From the NCBI RefSeq assembly GCF_016907775.1, contig NZ_JAFBCO010000001.1, positions 682,001-746,000 on the forward strand: DNA of 64,000 nt, in the 5' to 3' direction. Source of the DNA: Pseudoglutamicibacter cumminsii. GTDB lineage: Bacteria > Actinomycetota > Actinomycetes > Actinomycetales > Micrococcaceae. Position 1 is the stretch's first letter. Each line of letters starts with the position of its first letter. The notes under the pieces were generated by a model. It was not told the origin of the DNA. It saw nothing but the letters and a program-made list of their open reading frames with translations, and ran no database searches. Positions 18,201 through 25,691 of the stretch are shown in pieces. The position numbers were made by a program, and so were the translations under genes.

Positions 18201-18826
18201 GCGCTGTGCGGGGCTACGGTCGCGGAGACCTTGATCGATACGTAGTCGACGTCCGGACGTTCGATGAGTTCCTTGGTTCCCTTGACGCGGTGCGCGGCCT
18301 GATCTTGCCCGAGGATCGCTTCGCCGAGCAGGTTGATGTTAAGGTCGATACCTTCGGTGCGCAGCGCCTTGATGGCTTTGGTGAGTTTGTCTGGGCGGGC
18401 GTCCACGATGAGGTGAGACACCATGTTGCGCAGTGCCGTGCGGGCTGCCGGGATGACGACGCGTGGAGCGAGCTTACCGAGGGTACCGCCGGCTTTCACA
18501 GCGCTCTGTAGGTACCACGGGAGGAAGGCGGGCACTTTAGCCGCAATTTCGTTGAGTGCCTTGGCGGCCGCGGCTGGGTCTTCAGTACGAATGACGCGAT
18601 CGACGAAACCCACGGTGAAGTCCAGACCATCGGGGTCAGAGAGCACACCGGCAAGCTGTTGGGCAGCCTTATCTACGGGATAGTCGCGGGCAGCGGTAAG
18701 CCAGTCACGAACCTGCTGTACGGCTTGATCTGTGAGGTCCCACGGGCGGACCATGCCTTCCATGTCTGGCCCGTGCCAAGCGATGGGTCGGCGAGTGATG
18801 GATTCAGCTGTGTGACGTCCCGTCAT
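15215..18826 (-). CDS. PutA-like proline dehydrogenase / L-glutamate gamma-semialdehyde dehydrogenase
   Basis: A 1203-aa bifunctional enzyme oxidising proline to glutamate: FAD proline dehydrogenase (roughly residues 60-470) then NAD P5C dehydrogenase (roughly 530-1000). The FAD-barrel is recognised by KVRLVKGANLPMEQ and the QAYLPDSYAAMKRL region. The aldehyde dehydrogenase half has the general base Glu741 (FAETSGKNA) and nucleophile Cys775 (GHAGQKCSA). There is no N-terminal ribbon-helix-helix domain, so it is not the autoregulating PutA of enteric bacteria. The C-terminal 200 residues form an extension of the kind found in long PutA types. The promoter region lies in the 293-bp gap upstream. 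Confidence 0.95.
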   Translation of the reverse strand: MTGRHTAESITRRPIAWHGPDMEGMVRPWDLTDQAVQQVRDWLTAARDYPVDKAAQQLAGVLSDPDGLDFTVGFVDRVIRTEDPAAAAKALNEIAAKVPAFLPWYLQSAVKAGGTLGKLAPRVVIPAARTALRNMVSHLIVDARPDKLTKAIKALRTEGIDLNINLLGEAILGQDQAAHRVKGTKELIERPDVDYVSIKVSATVAPHSAWAFDEAVNDIVEHLRPLYRAANNSSPRTFINLDMEEYKDLDLTLAVFTELLAEDEFKNTEAGIVLQAYLPDSYAAMKRLQRFAAERVANGGAPIKVRLVKGANLPMEQVEAQMRGWTQTVWSTKQLTDANYKAILDYALTKEHVKNVRLGIAGHNLFDIALHLHLMRARGIEPGGKDVEFEMLLGMASQQAQAVRQDVGRLLLYTPVVKPDEFDVAISYLVRRLEEGATEDNFMSEVFNLDDDPAAFKQEEDRFRESVSILSEWTEAPVPRRFQDRNEEDFSKPTWDGTFTNEPDTDPDLAWNRLWGGEILKKIPTSTLGNETVAGAKVKDTARLNEVYDAAQRAADVWQGLSADQRADVLHRAGDKMKARRADLLEVMGSEVGKTLAQGDPEVSEAIDFCNYYAEQARNLGNYAGAEAEMDKVTLVTPPWNFPVAIPTGSTVSALAAGSAVVIKPARASIRCGAVLTECIWEALDEAGLPRDILQIIDASSRDLGDAMITDERVGRVILTGAYETAQAFHEMRPDLPLFAETSGKNAIIVTPSADYDLAAKDIVDSAFGHAGQKCSAASLVILVGQAGRSDRLHRQIVDAAQSLVVGYPENPESIMGPVIEEPGEKLRRGLTQLEPGQTWVLKPQPLDDSGKLFSPGIRAGVQPGSEFHLTEYFGPVTGVMQAETLEEAVEWVNQIDYGLTSGIHSLDAEEIRYWQQNIQAGNLYINRGITGAIVQRQPFGGWKKSAVGTGTKAGGPNYVPSMLRWKDSEQGLGQVDRRVIVSTPHYSMLVHAFNEEPRAWLERALVQDEKDISFFEGLQDATGLDVEVNGLRYRPVKVRMRVATVEEEDLVRLARVVAAGWRVLRAVTDGEGTAAKQRMEVSLPAEAPVGIADAYRQLGAEVVVQSDEDWLNTCAKLSENPDGSRVRLIGREGTPEMEALAQATFEATTQAPDLSVNDHPVTRSGRIEMLPFVREQAVTMTAHRYGTVNKLAREALGDVTRL

Positions 18827-19122
18827 GCGTACGTGCTCCTAACTCTTGAGCCGCTCAGACTATGAGGCGCCCGAGCGTCTCGTGTCCGTCGCGTGGATGT
18901 TTCCATCGTGTGTTTCACCGCCATGATAGACAGATCGACGATTTACTTACATCCGTAACTTATCGTTCGGTAGAAATGATTATCCTGTGATAAATCTACC
19001 TGCCGGTAGTCGTACTTACAGCGTAATTGCCGCTGTTCCTTAGCATTTCTCAGATTTGCCGTAGACTCGTAGATAGATGGCGCCCTCACCGTGGGGGTGT
19101 CCTATATATCTGAAAGGCGGTG
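18827..19122. other. Divergent promoter region between putA-like gene and glsB-like gene
   Basis: About 295 bp without a gene, AT-richer than its surroundings. It contains an interrupted inverted repeat GGTAGA (18969-18974) / TCTACC (18995-19000). It also contains the nonamer CGTTCGGTA, which matches one half of the palindrome at 13137-13162. No RNA gene or ORF of note is seen; it should carry promoters for both flanking genes. Confidence 0.4.
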
Positions 19123-19392
19123 TTGACCGTGGGCATTCTAGGTTGGATTCTCGTAGGTCTAATTGCCGGCGCTATCGCTAAGGCCATCATGGGCGACAAG
19201 ATGGGAATCATCGCAACCATCGTGGTTGGCATCTTGGGCGGCCTCCTCGGAGGCTGGCTCGGCTCGCTTATTTTTGACGCGGGTACGGGCAGCTTCTTCG
19301 AGCTGCGTACGTGGATCTGCGCGATCGCCGGTACGTGTATCTTGCTGGGTATCTTGGGTATTTTCTCCCGAGGCTCGGCTCGAGCTAAGTAA
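19123..19392 (+). CDS. GlsB/YeaQ/YmgE-family membrane protein
   Basis: Small membrane protein (about 90 aa) with three hydrophobic helices. The Gly-rich GLIAGAIAKAIMG and GILGGLLGGWLGS motifs define the transglycosylase-associated (GlsB/YeaQ) family, often induced by general stress. Three in-frame starts are close together (GTG 19120, TTG 19123, GTG 19129) around the ribosome site GAAAGG; the last gives the usual family N-terminus MGILGWILVG. A terminator follows within 20 bp. Confidence 0.88.
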   Translation: MTVGILGWILVGLIAGAIAKAIMGDKMGIIATIVVGILGGLLGGWLGSLIFDAGTGSFFELRTWICAIAGTCILLGILGIFSRGSARAK

Positions 19393-19411
19393 TAGATCTC
19401 GTTCTATACGT

Positions 19412-19453
19412 CGGTGCCCCGCCAGGCTTGGCCTGGAGGGGCACCGCGTGTTT
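19412..19453 (+). terminator. Terminator after glsB-like gene
   Basis: Stem CGGTGCCCC (19412-19420) pairs with GGGGCACCG (19438-19446) and encloses a further CCAGGC/GCCTGG stem. GTGTTT follows. It lies between convergent genes. Confidence 0.8.
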
Positions 19454-20984
19454 ATTTGGCGTCGCGGGGTGTGCGCAGGCCGAAGTACACGGCGATGGAT
19501 ACCGCAAGCGCCAGCACCCCAGCAACCGTCGCAGTGACCGTGACTCCCGCATCGAACGCATGCGAAGCCGCCTGCAACAGCTCAGCCGCACGCTCGTGAG
19601 GAAGCCCCGCAGCCACATCGTGAGCCGAAGCCAACGAAGACGCCACCTGTGCCCCTTGCGCCTCACTTAACCCGGCCGGAGGAACCAGCTTCGCGGTGTA
19701 GAGCGCATTGAGTAGGCCACCCAAAACAGCGGCACCCATCACGGTCCCGAATTCGTACGCAGTTTCGGACATCGCAGACGCCGCGCCCGCCTTTTCAGAC
19801 GGAACAGCCGACAACACGAAGTCATTTGAAATCGTCTCCGCCATGCCCGCGCCAGCACCGATCAGCAAAAACGCAACCATCGGAACCCAGTCACCGCTAC
19901 CCACAAACACGGCAAGAATCCCGTACGCCAACGCACTACACAGAACTCCCGCGACCATCGCCGGAACCGGGCCCGTCCAACGAGCCACCGGAACAACAGC
20001 CAACCCAGCCACCACGGTCATCGCCATGCCAGGCAACATAAACAACGCCGCTTCCGCCGGGCTACGCCCCTCAATCAACTGCAGATGCTGCGACAAGTAG
20101 TACAGGAAGCCCACCAGCGAAAACATCGCCAACAGGTTGATCGTCAGCGGCAACGCGAACGCCTTGCGCGAGAGCAAACGCACATCCAAAAACGGAATGT
20201 CCGCACCCAGCTGACGACGCACAAAAACAAACCCAGCAACCAGGGCGAACGCAATCGCGCCCACACCAACCCACGGCTCCTGCGGCAAGGTCTTGATGCC
20301 GTACGTAAGCGGCAGCAACGTCGCCATCGCGAGCAGAATGCTCAACACATCGAGCGGACCAGGATTCGGGTCCTTCGACTCCGGAAGCAAGAACGGCGCG
20401 CCCGCCAGGAACGGAACCAAGATCGGCACCGCCATCAACAAAACCGAGCCCCACCAGAAGAAGTTCAGTAGAACACCACCGATGATCGGCCCGAGTGCCG
20501 CGCCCGCAGAGAACGTCGCCGCCCAAATAGCAACAGCCGTCGTGCGCTCCCGCGGATCCGGGAAGATGTTGCGGATGAGGGACAACGTCGCCGGCATGAG
20601 CGCGGCGCCGAACACCGCCTGCAACGCACGGAACACGATCAGCATCGTCGGCGAAACCGAAAACGCGGCGATGCCGGACACCACCGCGAAACCCACCGCA
20701 CCGATGATCATGATGCGGCGGCGACCAATCCGGTCACCCAGGTTCCCCATCGGAACCAAGAGGCCCGCCAAAACCAGCGGATAAATGTCCAGAACCCACA
20801 GTTGCTCGGTTGCGTTCGCATACAGCGCGACGGCGATCTCCGGCAACGCCAGCACCATCACGGAGTTATCAACCGAAACTAACAGGACAACAATCATGAG
20901 CAGAGCCAGAGCCGCCCAACGCCGGCGGGCGCTCGGGATTAGCTGCTCATATTTACCGTATTGAGGGGACATGAACTTTTTCAA
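19452..20984 (-). CDS. MFS multidrug exporter, DHA2 (QacA/EmrB) family
   Basis: Proton-driven efflux pump of 510 aa with the 14 hydrophobic segments of the DHA2 family. The first helix carries SVDNSVMVLALPEI, followed by QLWVLDIYPL and the motif A loop GNLGDRIGRRR. Motif C (GAALGPIIGGVLL) marks exporters. These features match QacA/SmvA-type pumps for lipophilic cations and antiseptics. No regulator is adjacent on this side. Substrates are not predictable in detail. Confidence 0.9.
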   Translation of the reverse strand: MKKFMSPQYGKYEQLIPSARRRWAALALLMIVVLLVSVDNSVMVLALPEIAVALYANATEQLWVLDIYPLVLAGLLVPMGNLGDRIGRRRIMIIGAVGFAVVSGIAAFSVSPTMLIVFRALQAVFGAALMPATLSLIRNIFPDPRERTTAVAIWAATFSAGAALGPIIGGVLLNFFWWGSVLLMAVPILVPFLAGAPFLLPESKDPNPGPLDVLSILLAMATLLPLTYGIKTLPQEPWVGVGAIAFALVAGFVFVRRQLGADIPFLDVRLLSRKAFALPLTINLLAMFSLVGFLYYLSQHLQLIEGRSPAEAALFMLPGMAMTVVAGLAVVPVARWTGPVPAMVAGVLCSALAYGILAVFVGSGDWVPMVAFLLIGAGAGMAETISNDFVLSAVPSEKAGAASAMSETAYEFGTVMGAAVLGGLLNALYTAKLVPPAGLSEAQGAQVASSLASAHDVAAGLPHERAAELLQAASHAFDAGVTVTATVAGVLALAVSIAVYFGLRTPRDAK

Positions 20985-21032
20985 CTAACAGAGAATAGAA
21001 GGGACATGGCGACGCTCTCGGTTCAGAGAACG

Positions 21033-22547
21033 CTAGCCACGCAGAATAGCTTTACGTTCCCTCCAGGCGCGGGCCTTGCGTTCCGACATCGGCATCGGCC
21101 GCTCATCCTCAGGCAACGCGGAGTCCGCGGGGACCGCGATGAACGTGTTGAGCCATCGAGCGTTCGGGTCCGAGTCGATGAGGAAAGATTTCAGCAAGAG
21201 CGTTGCCGGAAGCGCAAGAAGGGCACCCAGCGGACCAAGGACCCACACCCAGAACAGCAGGGACAAGAAGGAAACGGTCGGGGTGACACCCACGGATTCG
21301 CCGGCGAACTTCGGCTGGATAATCGACTGGATCACGAAATTCAGAACCGAATACGCGACGATCACCGCGACAGCCGAACCCCAGCCCTTCTCAAGGAACG
21401 CCAGCAGCGCCGGCGGGATGAGGCCGATGAAGAACCCGACGTTCGGGATGTAGTTGGTGATGAAAGAGAGGATGCCCCACACCCACACAAGCGGGATACC
21501 CAAGAGCCACAACGCGCCGACGTCCGCGATCGCGACGATGAGGCCGAACACGGTGGTGACGAGCCAGTAGCGGCACACACCGTAGGCGAAATCGTTGGTG
21601 ATGATGAGGGCACGCGGCTTGGTGATGCGTAGCAACTGCTGGCGGGCGTGCAGGCCAGCGGAGTCCATCGCGAGGAACAGGGTCGCGATCACCAAGGTGG
21701 TCAGTAGGGCGAGGATCGAGGAAACGTTGGAGAACAGCGGTGCCACAAGCGACATGACGTCGTTCGGCTTAATGGCCTGAAGCGACCTCGTGAGCTCGCT
21801 GAAGTCCAGGTTGAGTTCGACCGCGATCTCCTGAATCCACCGCCACGCCTCAACGAACTGTTCGTTATAAGACGGCATGAGCTGGATGAGCGCAAGGAGC
21901 GACCACACAATGAGCCACACAAACAAGACCAAGATCACGAGCACTAAGAGCAGTGACACCACAGCCCCCACGAAAGGCGGCACCCAGCGCTGAAGGAACT
22001 TCTGCACCGGGTAGACCACAATCATGAGGTTCAAACCCAAAAAGACCGGCGCGATGATGTCCTGCAGATCCCGCACGAACATCAAAATAATGCAGGTAGC
22101 GGCCAGTCCGAGCGTGACCTTAATAAAGCGGGGGATCCCTGTTTGCTGAGTTTCTTCCCATTTGCGAGCTTGCCCAGCCGAGGCTGAGAACTCATCTTTA
22201 GGCTTGCCAGTCTCATCCAGCGGGATCACGCCGATGCTTCGTGCAGGGGTGAACTCCTCCGCGGCGTCGCTACGTGCTTCATCCGTTGACGTTTCGACTG
22301 CGTCTTCTGGCGTATCGGAATCCAAGGCAACAACCGCATCGGGCTGATCCGCATCGGATAGATCAGCGGCCGATGCGGAAGTAGACGCGGAGGCTGTCAG
22401 CTCGCCTTCTTCAGGTGAGGAAGCAACAGGCGCGTCTGGGACAGCCGCGTTCGGAACAGCGGCGTCCGGGACAACCGGGATCTCGCCCGTAACGGCGTCA
22501 TTCGATTCCGCCGTGAACTCGTCTGACGGTTCCTGGCGCTCAGCCAT
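21033..22547 (-). CDS. AI-2E family transporter with acidic disordered N-terminus
   Basis: Second AI-2E/UPF0118 protein in the window. About 160 N-terminal residues are Ala/Asp/Glu/Ser-rich and probably unstructured, followed by eight hydrophobic segments. Family motifs include GILSFITNYIPNVGFFIGL and the QPKFAGESVGVTP region that corresponds to the conserved Q/N-rich loop. The extreme C-terminus is basic. The long acidic leader is absent from the 8111-9343 paralogue. It ends 48 bp from the exporter gene on the same strand, so readthrough is possible. Confidence 0.87.
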   Translation of the reverse strand: MAERQEPSDEFTAESNDAVTGEIPVVPDAAVPNAAVPDAPVASSPEEGELTASASTSASAADLSDADQPDAVVALDSDTPEDAVETSTDEARSDAAEEFTPARSIGVIPLDETGKPKDEFSASAGQARKWEETQQTGIPRFIKVTLGLAATCIILMFVRDLQDIIAPVFLGLNLMIVVYPVQKFLQRWVPPFVGAVVSLLLVLVILVLFVWLIVWSLLALIQLMPSYNEQFVEAWRWIQEIAVELNLDFSELTRSLQAIKPNDVMSLVAPLFSNVSSILALLTTLVIATLFLAMDSAGLHARQQLLRITKPRALIITNDFAYGVCRYWLVTTVFGLIVAIADVGALWLLGIPLVWVWGILSFITNYIPNVGFFIGLIPPALLAFLEKGWGSAVAVIVAYSVLNFVIQSIIQPKFAGESVGVTPTVSFLSLLFWVWVLGPLGALLALPATLLLKSFLIDSDPNARWLNTFIAVPADSALPEDERPMPMSERKARAWRERKAILRG

Positions 22548-22712
22548 ACGTCTCTCCCCAGCTACATTGGCTTATCAACACATTCGTCACCATTCTATTG
22601 CTCCGCCCGCAACCGCGCGTGCCCGTTGTCGCGACTATTATGGGCCTGGCGCCGGGTCTACTGTCGGGCCGGTTGTCGCGACGGCACTTCTTGCCCGACG
22701 GCCAGGGACGTT

Positions 22713-22742
22713 TTGGGTTCTACATCGACGCCGTGGTATGGT
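22713..22742 (+). promoter_or_regulatory. Putative promoter of tRNA-Ala
   Basis: TTGGGT (22713-22718) and TATGGT (22737-22742), separated by 18 bases, resemble -35 and -10 elements on the strand of the tRNA. Transcription would start about 60 bp before the mature tRNA. A small hairpin (22749-22771) lies in the leader. Confidence 0.45.
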
Positions 22743-22809
22743 TTCATCTGTTCGCCTCAGCGAGGTGAACAGCGCGAGCACCACAACTTAACTGTTGAGA
22801 ATCGCTTGC

Positions 22810-22882
22810 GGGGGTATGGCGCAGTTGGTAGCGCGTCTCCATGGCATGGAGAAGGTCAGGGGTTCGAATCCCCTTACCTCCA
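22810..22882 (+). tRNA. tRNA-Ala(GGC)
   Basis: A full cloverleaf can be drawn. The acceptor stem is 22810-22816 with 22875-22881, the D arm has the AGTTGGTA loop, and the anticodon stem TCTCC/GGAGA encloses loop ATGGCAT with anticodon GGC. The T arm is AGGGG-TTCGAAT-CCCCT. The acceptor stem contains the G3-U70 wobble pair that identifies alanine tRNAs. CCA is not encoded. Its 3' end is partly duplicated at 25583-25597 beyond an insertion sequence cluster. Confidence 0.97.
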
Positions 22883-22892
22883 CAATGTTATG

Positions 22893-22931
22893 TGTCGGGA
22901 CATCGTTCATACGATGTCCCGACATTTTTTA
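22893..22931 (+). terminator. Terminator of tRNA-Ala
   Basis: A 13-bp perfect stem TGTCGGGACATCG (22893-22905) pairs with 22912-22924, followed by six T. The arm sequence is nearly the same as the end repeats of the adjacent IS481-type element. Confidence 0.93.
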
Positions 22932-23933
22932 TGTCCTGGGGTGGTGATGTGTCGCGTCATCGTTCCGCTTTTTTGGTGGATGTGTCAGGACATCGTTCCG
23001 TTTTTTGGGTTGGTAGTTTTTGGTGGGGTCGATGGTGTAGGCGCCAATGATTTCTCCTGTTGTTTTGTTGATAGCGAGGGCTTCGGGGCCGTTGACGAGC
23101 AGGATGATGCGTTGTCTGTTGTGGGCGTGGCCGATGCCGAGGTGGCGGAGTTTTCCGGCGTAGCGGAGGGTGATTTTGCCGTGGCCGTCTACGCGGTCGG
23201 TGCGGACTCGCCAGCAGCTGTTGCCGAGTGTGATGGTGGGTTGATCTTTAGGTGTGGCGGTGTAGGCCTGGTGGGGTGTTCGTCTGTTGATGGCTCGGTG
23301 TTTTCGTTGGGTGTTATAGAGGGTCTGGAAGTCGTGGAGTTGTTGTTGTAGGTCTTGGTGGGTTTGGGCTGGTGGTTGGGCTTTGAGCCATGTTTTCAGG
23401 GTGCGGTGGAAGCGTTCGATTTTTCCTTGGGTGGTGGGTTTTCCGGGGCGGCCGTTCTTTTGTTCGATGTTGAGATCGGTGAGGAGTTGTTCGAAGGGGT
23501 TGGGTTGTTTATTGGTGGTGCGGCCTCCGGCTAGGCGTGTGGTGTAAACGAGTCCGTTATCGGTCAGGGTTGCTGCTGGGAGTCCGTGTGTCTCGGTGGC
23601 TTCTAGGAAGGTGTTGACTACTATGCGGCCGGTGATTCTGGGGTAGACGCTGATGTGGGTGAGGTAGCGGGAGTGGTCATCGAGCCAGGAGATGATTTCG
23701 GTGTCGGTGCCATCGGCTAGCGGCCAGTGGGTGAAGTCGGACTGCCAGAGGCTGTTGGGGGCGGGGGCTTGGAATCGTTGCCATGAGGAGCGGGGCCGTT
23801 TTTGTGGTTGAGGTTGGATTGTCCCGGCTGTTTTCAGGATCCGGAAGATGGTGCTGGTTGAGGGGGGGGCTGCTGCATGACTAGGTGACATTCGACATGG
23901 CTAGCGTTTGGCCGGCCTGGAAGGATGATCATC

Positions 23934-24242
23934 ATGCCCGCAAAATATCCAGAGCAGTTCCGAGACGACGTCGTACGCGTCGCGTTGAACCGTGACCAAG
24001 AAGTCACGCTCGCGCAAATCGCGAAAGACTTCGGCATCCACGTCGGTACCCTCGATAAGTGGTTACGGCAAGCCCGCATCGAAGACGGCGAAAAGCCCGG
24101 CACAACTCGTTCAGAGAACGAAGAACTCCGACAACTGCGCCGTCGAAACAGGCTGCTTGAGCAAGAAGTCGAGGTGCTGCGTCGTGCTGCCGCATATCTA
24201 TCGCAGGCGCACTTGCCGGGAAAAGGCTCTACCCGCTCGTGA
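23934..24242 (+). CDS. IS3-family transposase OrfA
   Basis: A 102-aa protein with an N-terminal helix-turn-helix (VTLAQIAKDFGIHVGTLDKW) and a leucine-zipper-like C-terminal helix (ENEELRQLRRRNRLLEQEVE) for multimerisation. It starts at ATG 23934 behind GGAAGGA; ATG 23925 is too close to that site. The gene ends four bases into orfB. An A4 run at 24221-24224 would allow a -1 shift that joins ...LPGK to RLYPLVREL of the OrfB frame, giving the OrfAB transposase. Confidence 0.9.
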   Translation: MPAKYPEQFRDDVVRVALNRDQEVTLAQIAKDFGIHVGTLDKWLRQARIEDGEKPGTTRSENEELRQLRRRNRLLEQEVEVLRRAAAYLSQAHLPGKGSTRS

Positions 24243-25102
24243 GAGAGCTCGCCGCTGACGGGATTCCTGTTGCGGTGTCGTGCCGGGTATTGAAGCTCTC
24301 ACGTCAGCCCTACTATCGGTGGCTGAAATCACCAGTGCGAGAGCGTGAACTCGTGCAGGCGTATCGCGCGAACGCGCTCCATGATGCGCATCTGGAAGAC
24401 CCCGAGTTCGGGCATCGGTTCCTTGCCGACGAAGCAAAACAAGCAGGTGAGGCAATGTGCGACCGGACTGCGTGGCGGATCTGCCGCGATAACGGCTGGT
24501 GGTCTGTGTTTGGGAAGAAGAAAGCACGAGGCAAAGGAACCAGGCCCGGGCCTGCTGTGCATGACGACCTTGTGCAGCGTGAGTTCACTGCGACAGCCCC
24601 GAACGAATTGTGGCTCAGCGATATCTCAGAACATTGGACCCGTGAAGGCAAGCTCTATATTTGCGCGGTGAAAGACGTGTTCTCGAACCGAATCGTCGGC
24701 TACGCGATCGACTCACGAATGAAGTCATCACTCGCAGTCAGAGCACTGAACAATGCAGTCATGCGTCGAGGGAACGTAGCCGGTTGCATCCTGCACACGG
24801 ACAGAGGATCGCAATTTCGGAGTCGGAAGTTCCGGCGTGCGCTTGACCAACACGACATGGTCGGATCGATGGGCAGAGTTGGTGCTGCCGGTGACAATGC
24901 AGCGATGGAATCGTATTTCAGTTTGCTGCAGAACAACGTCCTTAACCGGCGCAGCTGGGCCACACGGGAAGAGCTGAGGCTCGCGATCGTGACCTGGATT
25001 GAACGTACTTATCACCGTCGGCGCCGGCAGGCGCGCCTGGGGCGTTTGACGCCGGTCGAGTACGAGGCCATTATGTACGAGCAGGTCGCACTCGCTGCCT
25101 GA
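24239..25102 (+). CDS. IS3-family transposase OrfB (integrase core)
   Basis: Catalytic part of the IS3 transposase. The DDE residues can be seen in WLSDISEHW, HTDRGSQF and AMESYFSLLQ. A GTG at 24239 allows separate translation, but production as a fusion with OrfA by a -1 shift is normal for the family. Length and motifs are intact, so the element may still be mobile. Confidence 0.9.
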   Translation: MRELAADGIPVAVSCRVLKLSRQPYYRWLKSPVRERELVQAYRANALHDAHLEDPEFGHRFLADEAKQAGEAMCDRTAWRICRDNGWWSVFGKKKARGKGTRPGPAVHDDLVQREFTATAPNELWLSDISEHWTREGKLYICAVKDVFSNRIVGYAIDSRMKSSLAVRALNNAVMRRGNVAGCILHTDRGSQFRSRKFRRALDQHDMVGSMGRVGAAGDNAAMESYFSLLQNNVLNRRSWATREELRLAIVTWIERTYHRRRRQARLGRLTPVEYEAIMYEQVALAA

Positions 25103-25582
25103 CACAGTTGTCACCTACTCGTGCAGCAGGCCCGGGCGAGTGTTCTCTGGTAGCAGGTCATAGATCGTTTCAGCACTAGCGTCTAGGCCGTCTCGAAGGA
25201 GTTGGTGGCGTAGCGCGAGGATAGTTTCGCGTAGTTTTTCTGGTGTCTGGTTGGGGTTGGTGTGCGGGCGTTTGGAGTGTGGGTGGAGTGCTTCAAGCCC
25301 GCCGATACGGAAGCGTTTGAGCAAGGTCCTGATCCAACGGGTGCTGACACCAAAATGTGCGGCTGCGTCTTTAACGCTCATCCCGCCGTCAGTAATTGCT
25401 AGCACGATCGCTCTGTTGCGTGTGTATGTCATACCTCAGCATGCCGACTCACCCCACCTTATGCGGAACGATGTCGTGACAGACGGGTGAACGATGTCGT
25501 GACAGATGGTTGGCAGGGTGTCGTGGCACATCTGTGAGTGGGTTGGGGTGGTTAGGGGTGAACGATGTCGTGAAACCAAACA

Positions 25583-25640
25583 CCCTTACCTCCACAAATT
25601 GTTAAGTCTCGGGACATCGTTCAGATGTCCCGAGACTTTT
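25583..25640 (+). repeat. Partial copy of tRNA-Ala 3' end plus terminator
   Basis: Bases 25583-25597 repeat exactly the last 12 bases of the tRNA-Ala gene and three bases beyond (22871-22885). A second terminator hairpin follows (15-bp arms at 25604-25618 and 25624-25638, then a T-run). Its upper arm shares CGGGACATCGTTCA with the tRNA terminator. This looks like an attachment-site or duplication scar left by integration at the tRNA. The two terminators differ in their lower stems, so the copy is not a recent exact duplication. Confidence 0.75.
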
Positions 25641-25691
25641 TTGTTCCGTAGTTTTGATGTCCCAGTGGCTTGCCGTGACGGGTGGCTACCT

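Larger units (their letters stand above)
23882..25117 (+). mobile_element. IS3-family insertion sequence
   Basis: A complete element with overlapping orfA and orfB. The ends share TAGGTGACA (23882-23890) and its complement TGTCACCTA (25109-25117). The inverted similarity extends outward over CTGCTGCA, so the ends could lie about 12 bp further out. No 3-4 bp target duplication could be identified. It is inserted in the IS481 transposase gene. Confidence 0.8.
22929..25432 (-). pseudogene. IS481-family transposase, split by IS insertion
   Basis: Two pieces of one transposase flank the inserted IS3 element. The N-terminal piece (25432-25115, about 105 aa) has a helix-turn-helix (VKDAAAHFGVSTRWIRTLLK). 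The C-terminal piece (23891-22929) has the DDE integrase core with WQSDFTHW, TDNGLVYT and GKIERFHRTLK, then a C-terminal beta domain. The last residues repeat PKKRND because the coding end runs through the terminal repeats. The ORF is interrupted, so the protein should be inactive. Confidence 0.85.
22950..25504 (-). mobile_element. IS481-family element, interrupted by an IS3-family element
   Basis: An IS481-type insertion sequence reading on the minus strand, split by another IS. Each end carries tandem 17-bp units. On the left are TGTCGCGTCATCGTTCC (22950-22966) and TGTCAGGACATCGTTCC (22981-22997). On the right, read in reverse, are TGTCACGACATCGTTCC (25465-25481) and TGTCACGACATCGTTCA (25488-25504), with a further related unit at 25559-25575. 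Which repeat is the true outer boundary is unclear, so the ends are approximate. The left end lies just behind the tRNA-Ala terminator. Confidence 0.75.

Noticed and set aside
22749-22771. Leader hairpin upstream of tRNA-Ala considered as a T-box or attenuator
   Set aside because: No T-box motif, no downstream coding gene and no T-run; it is probably part of the tRNA precursor.
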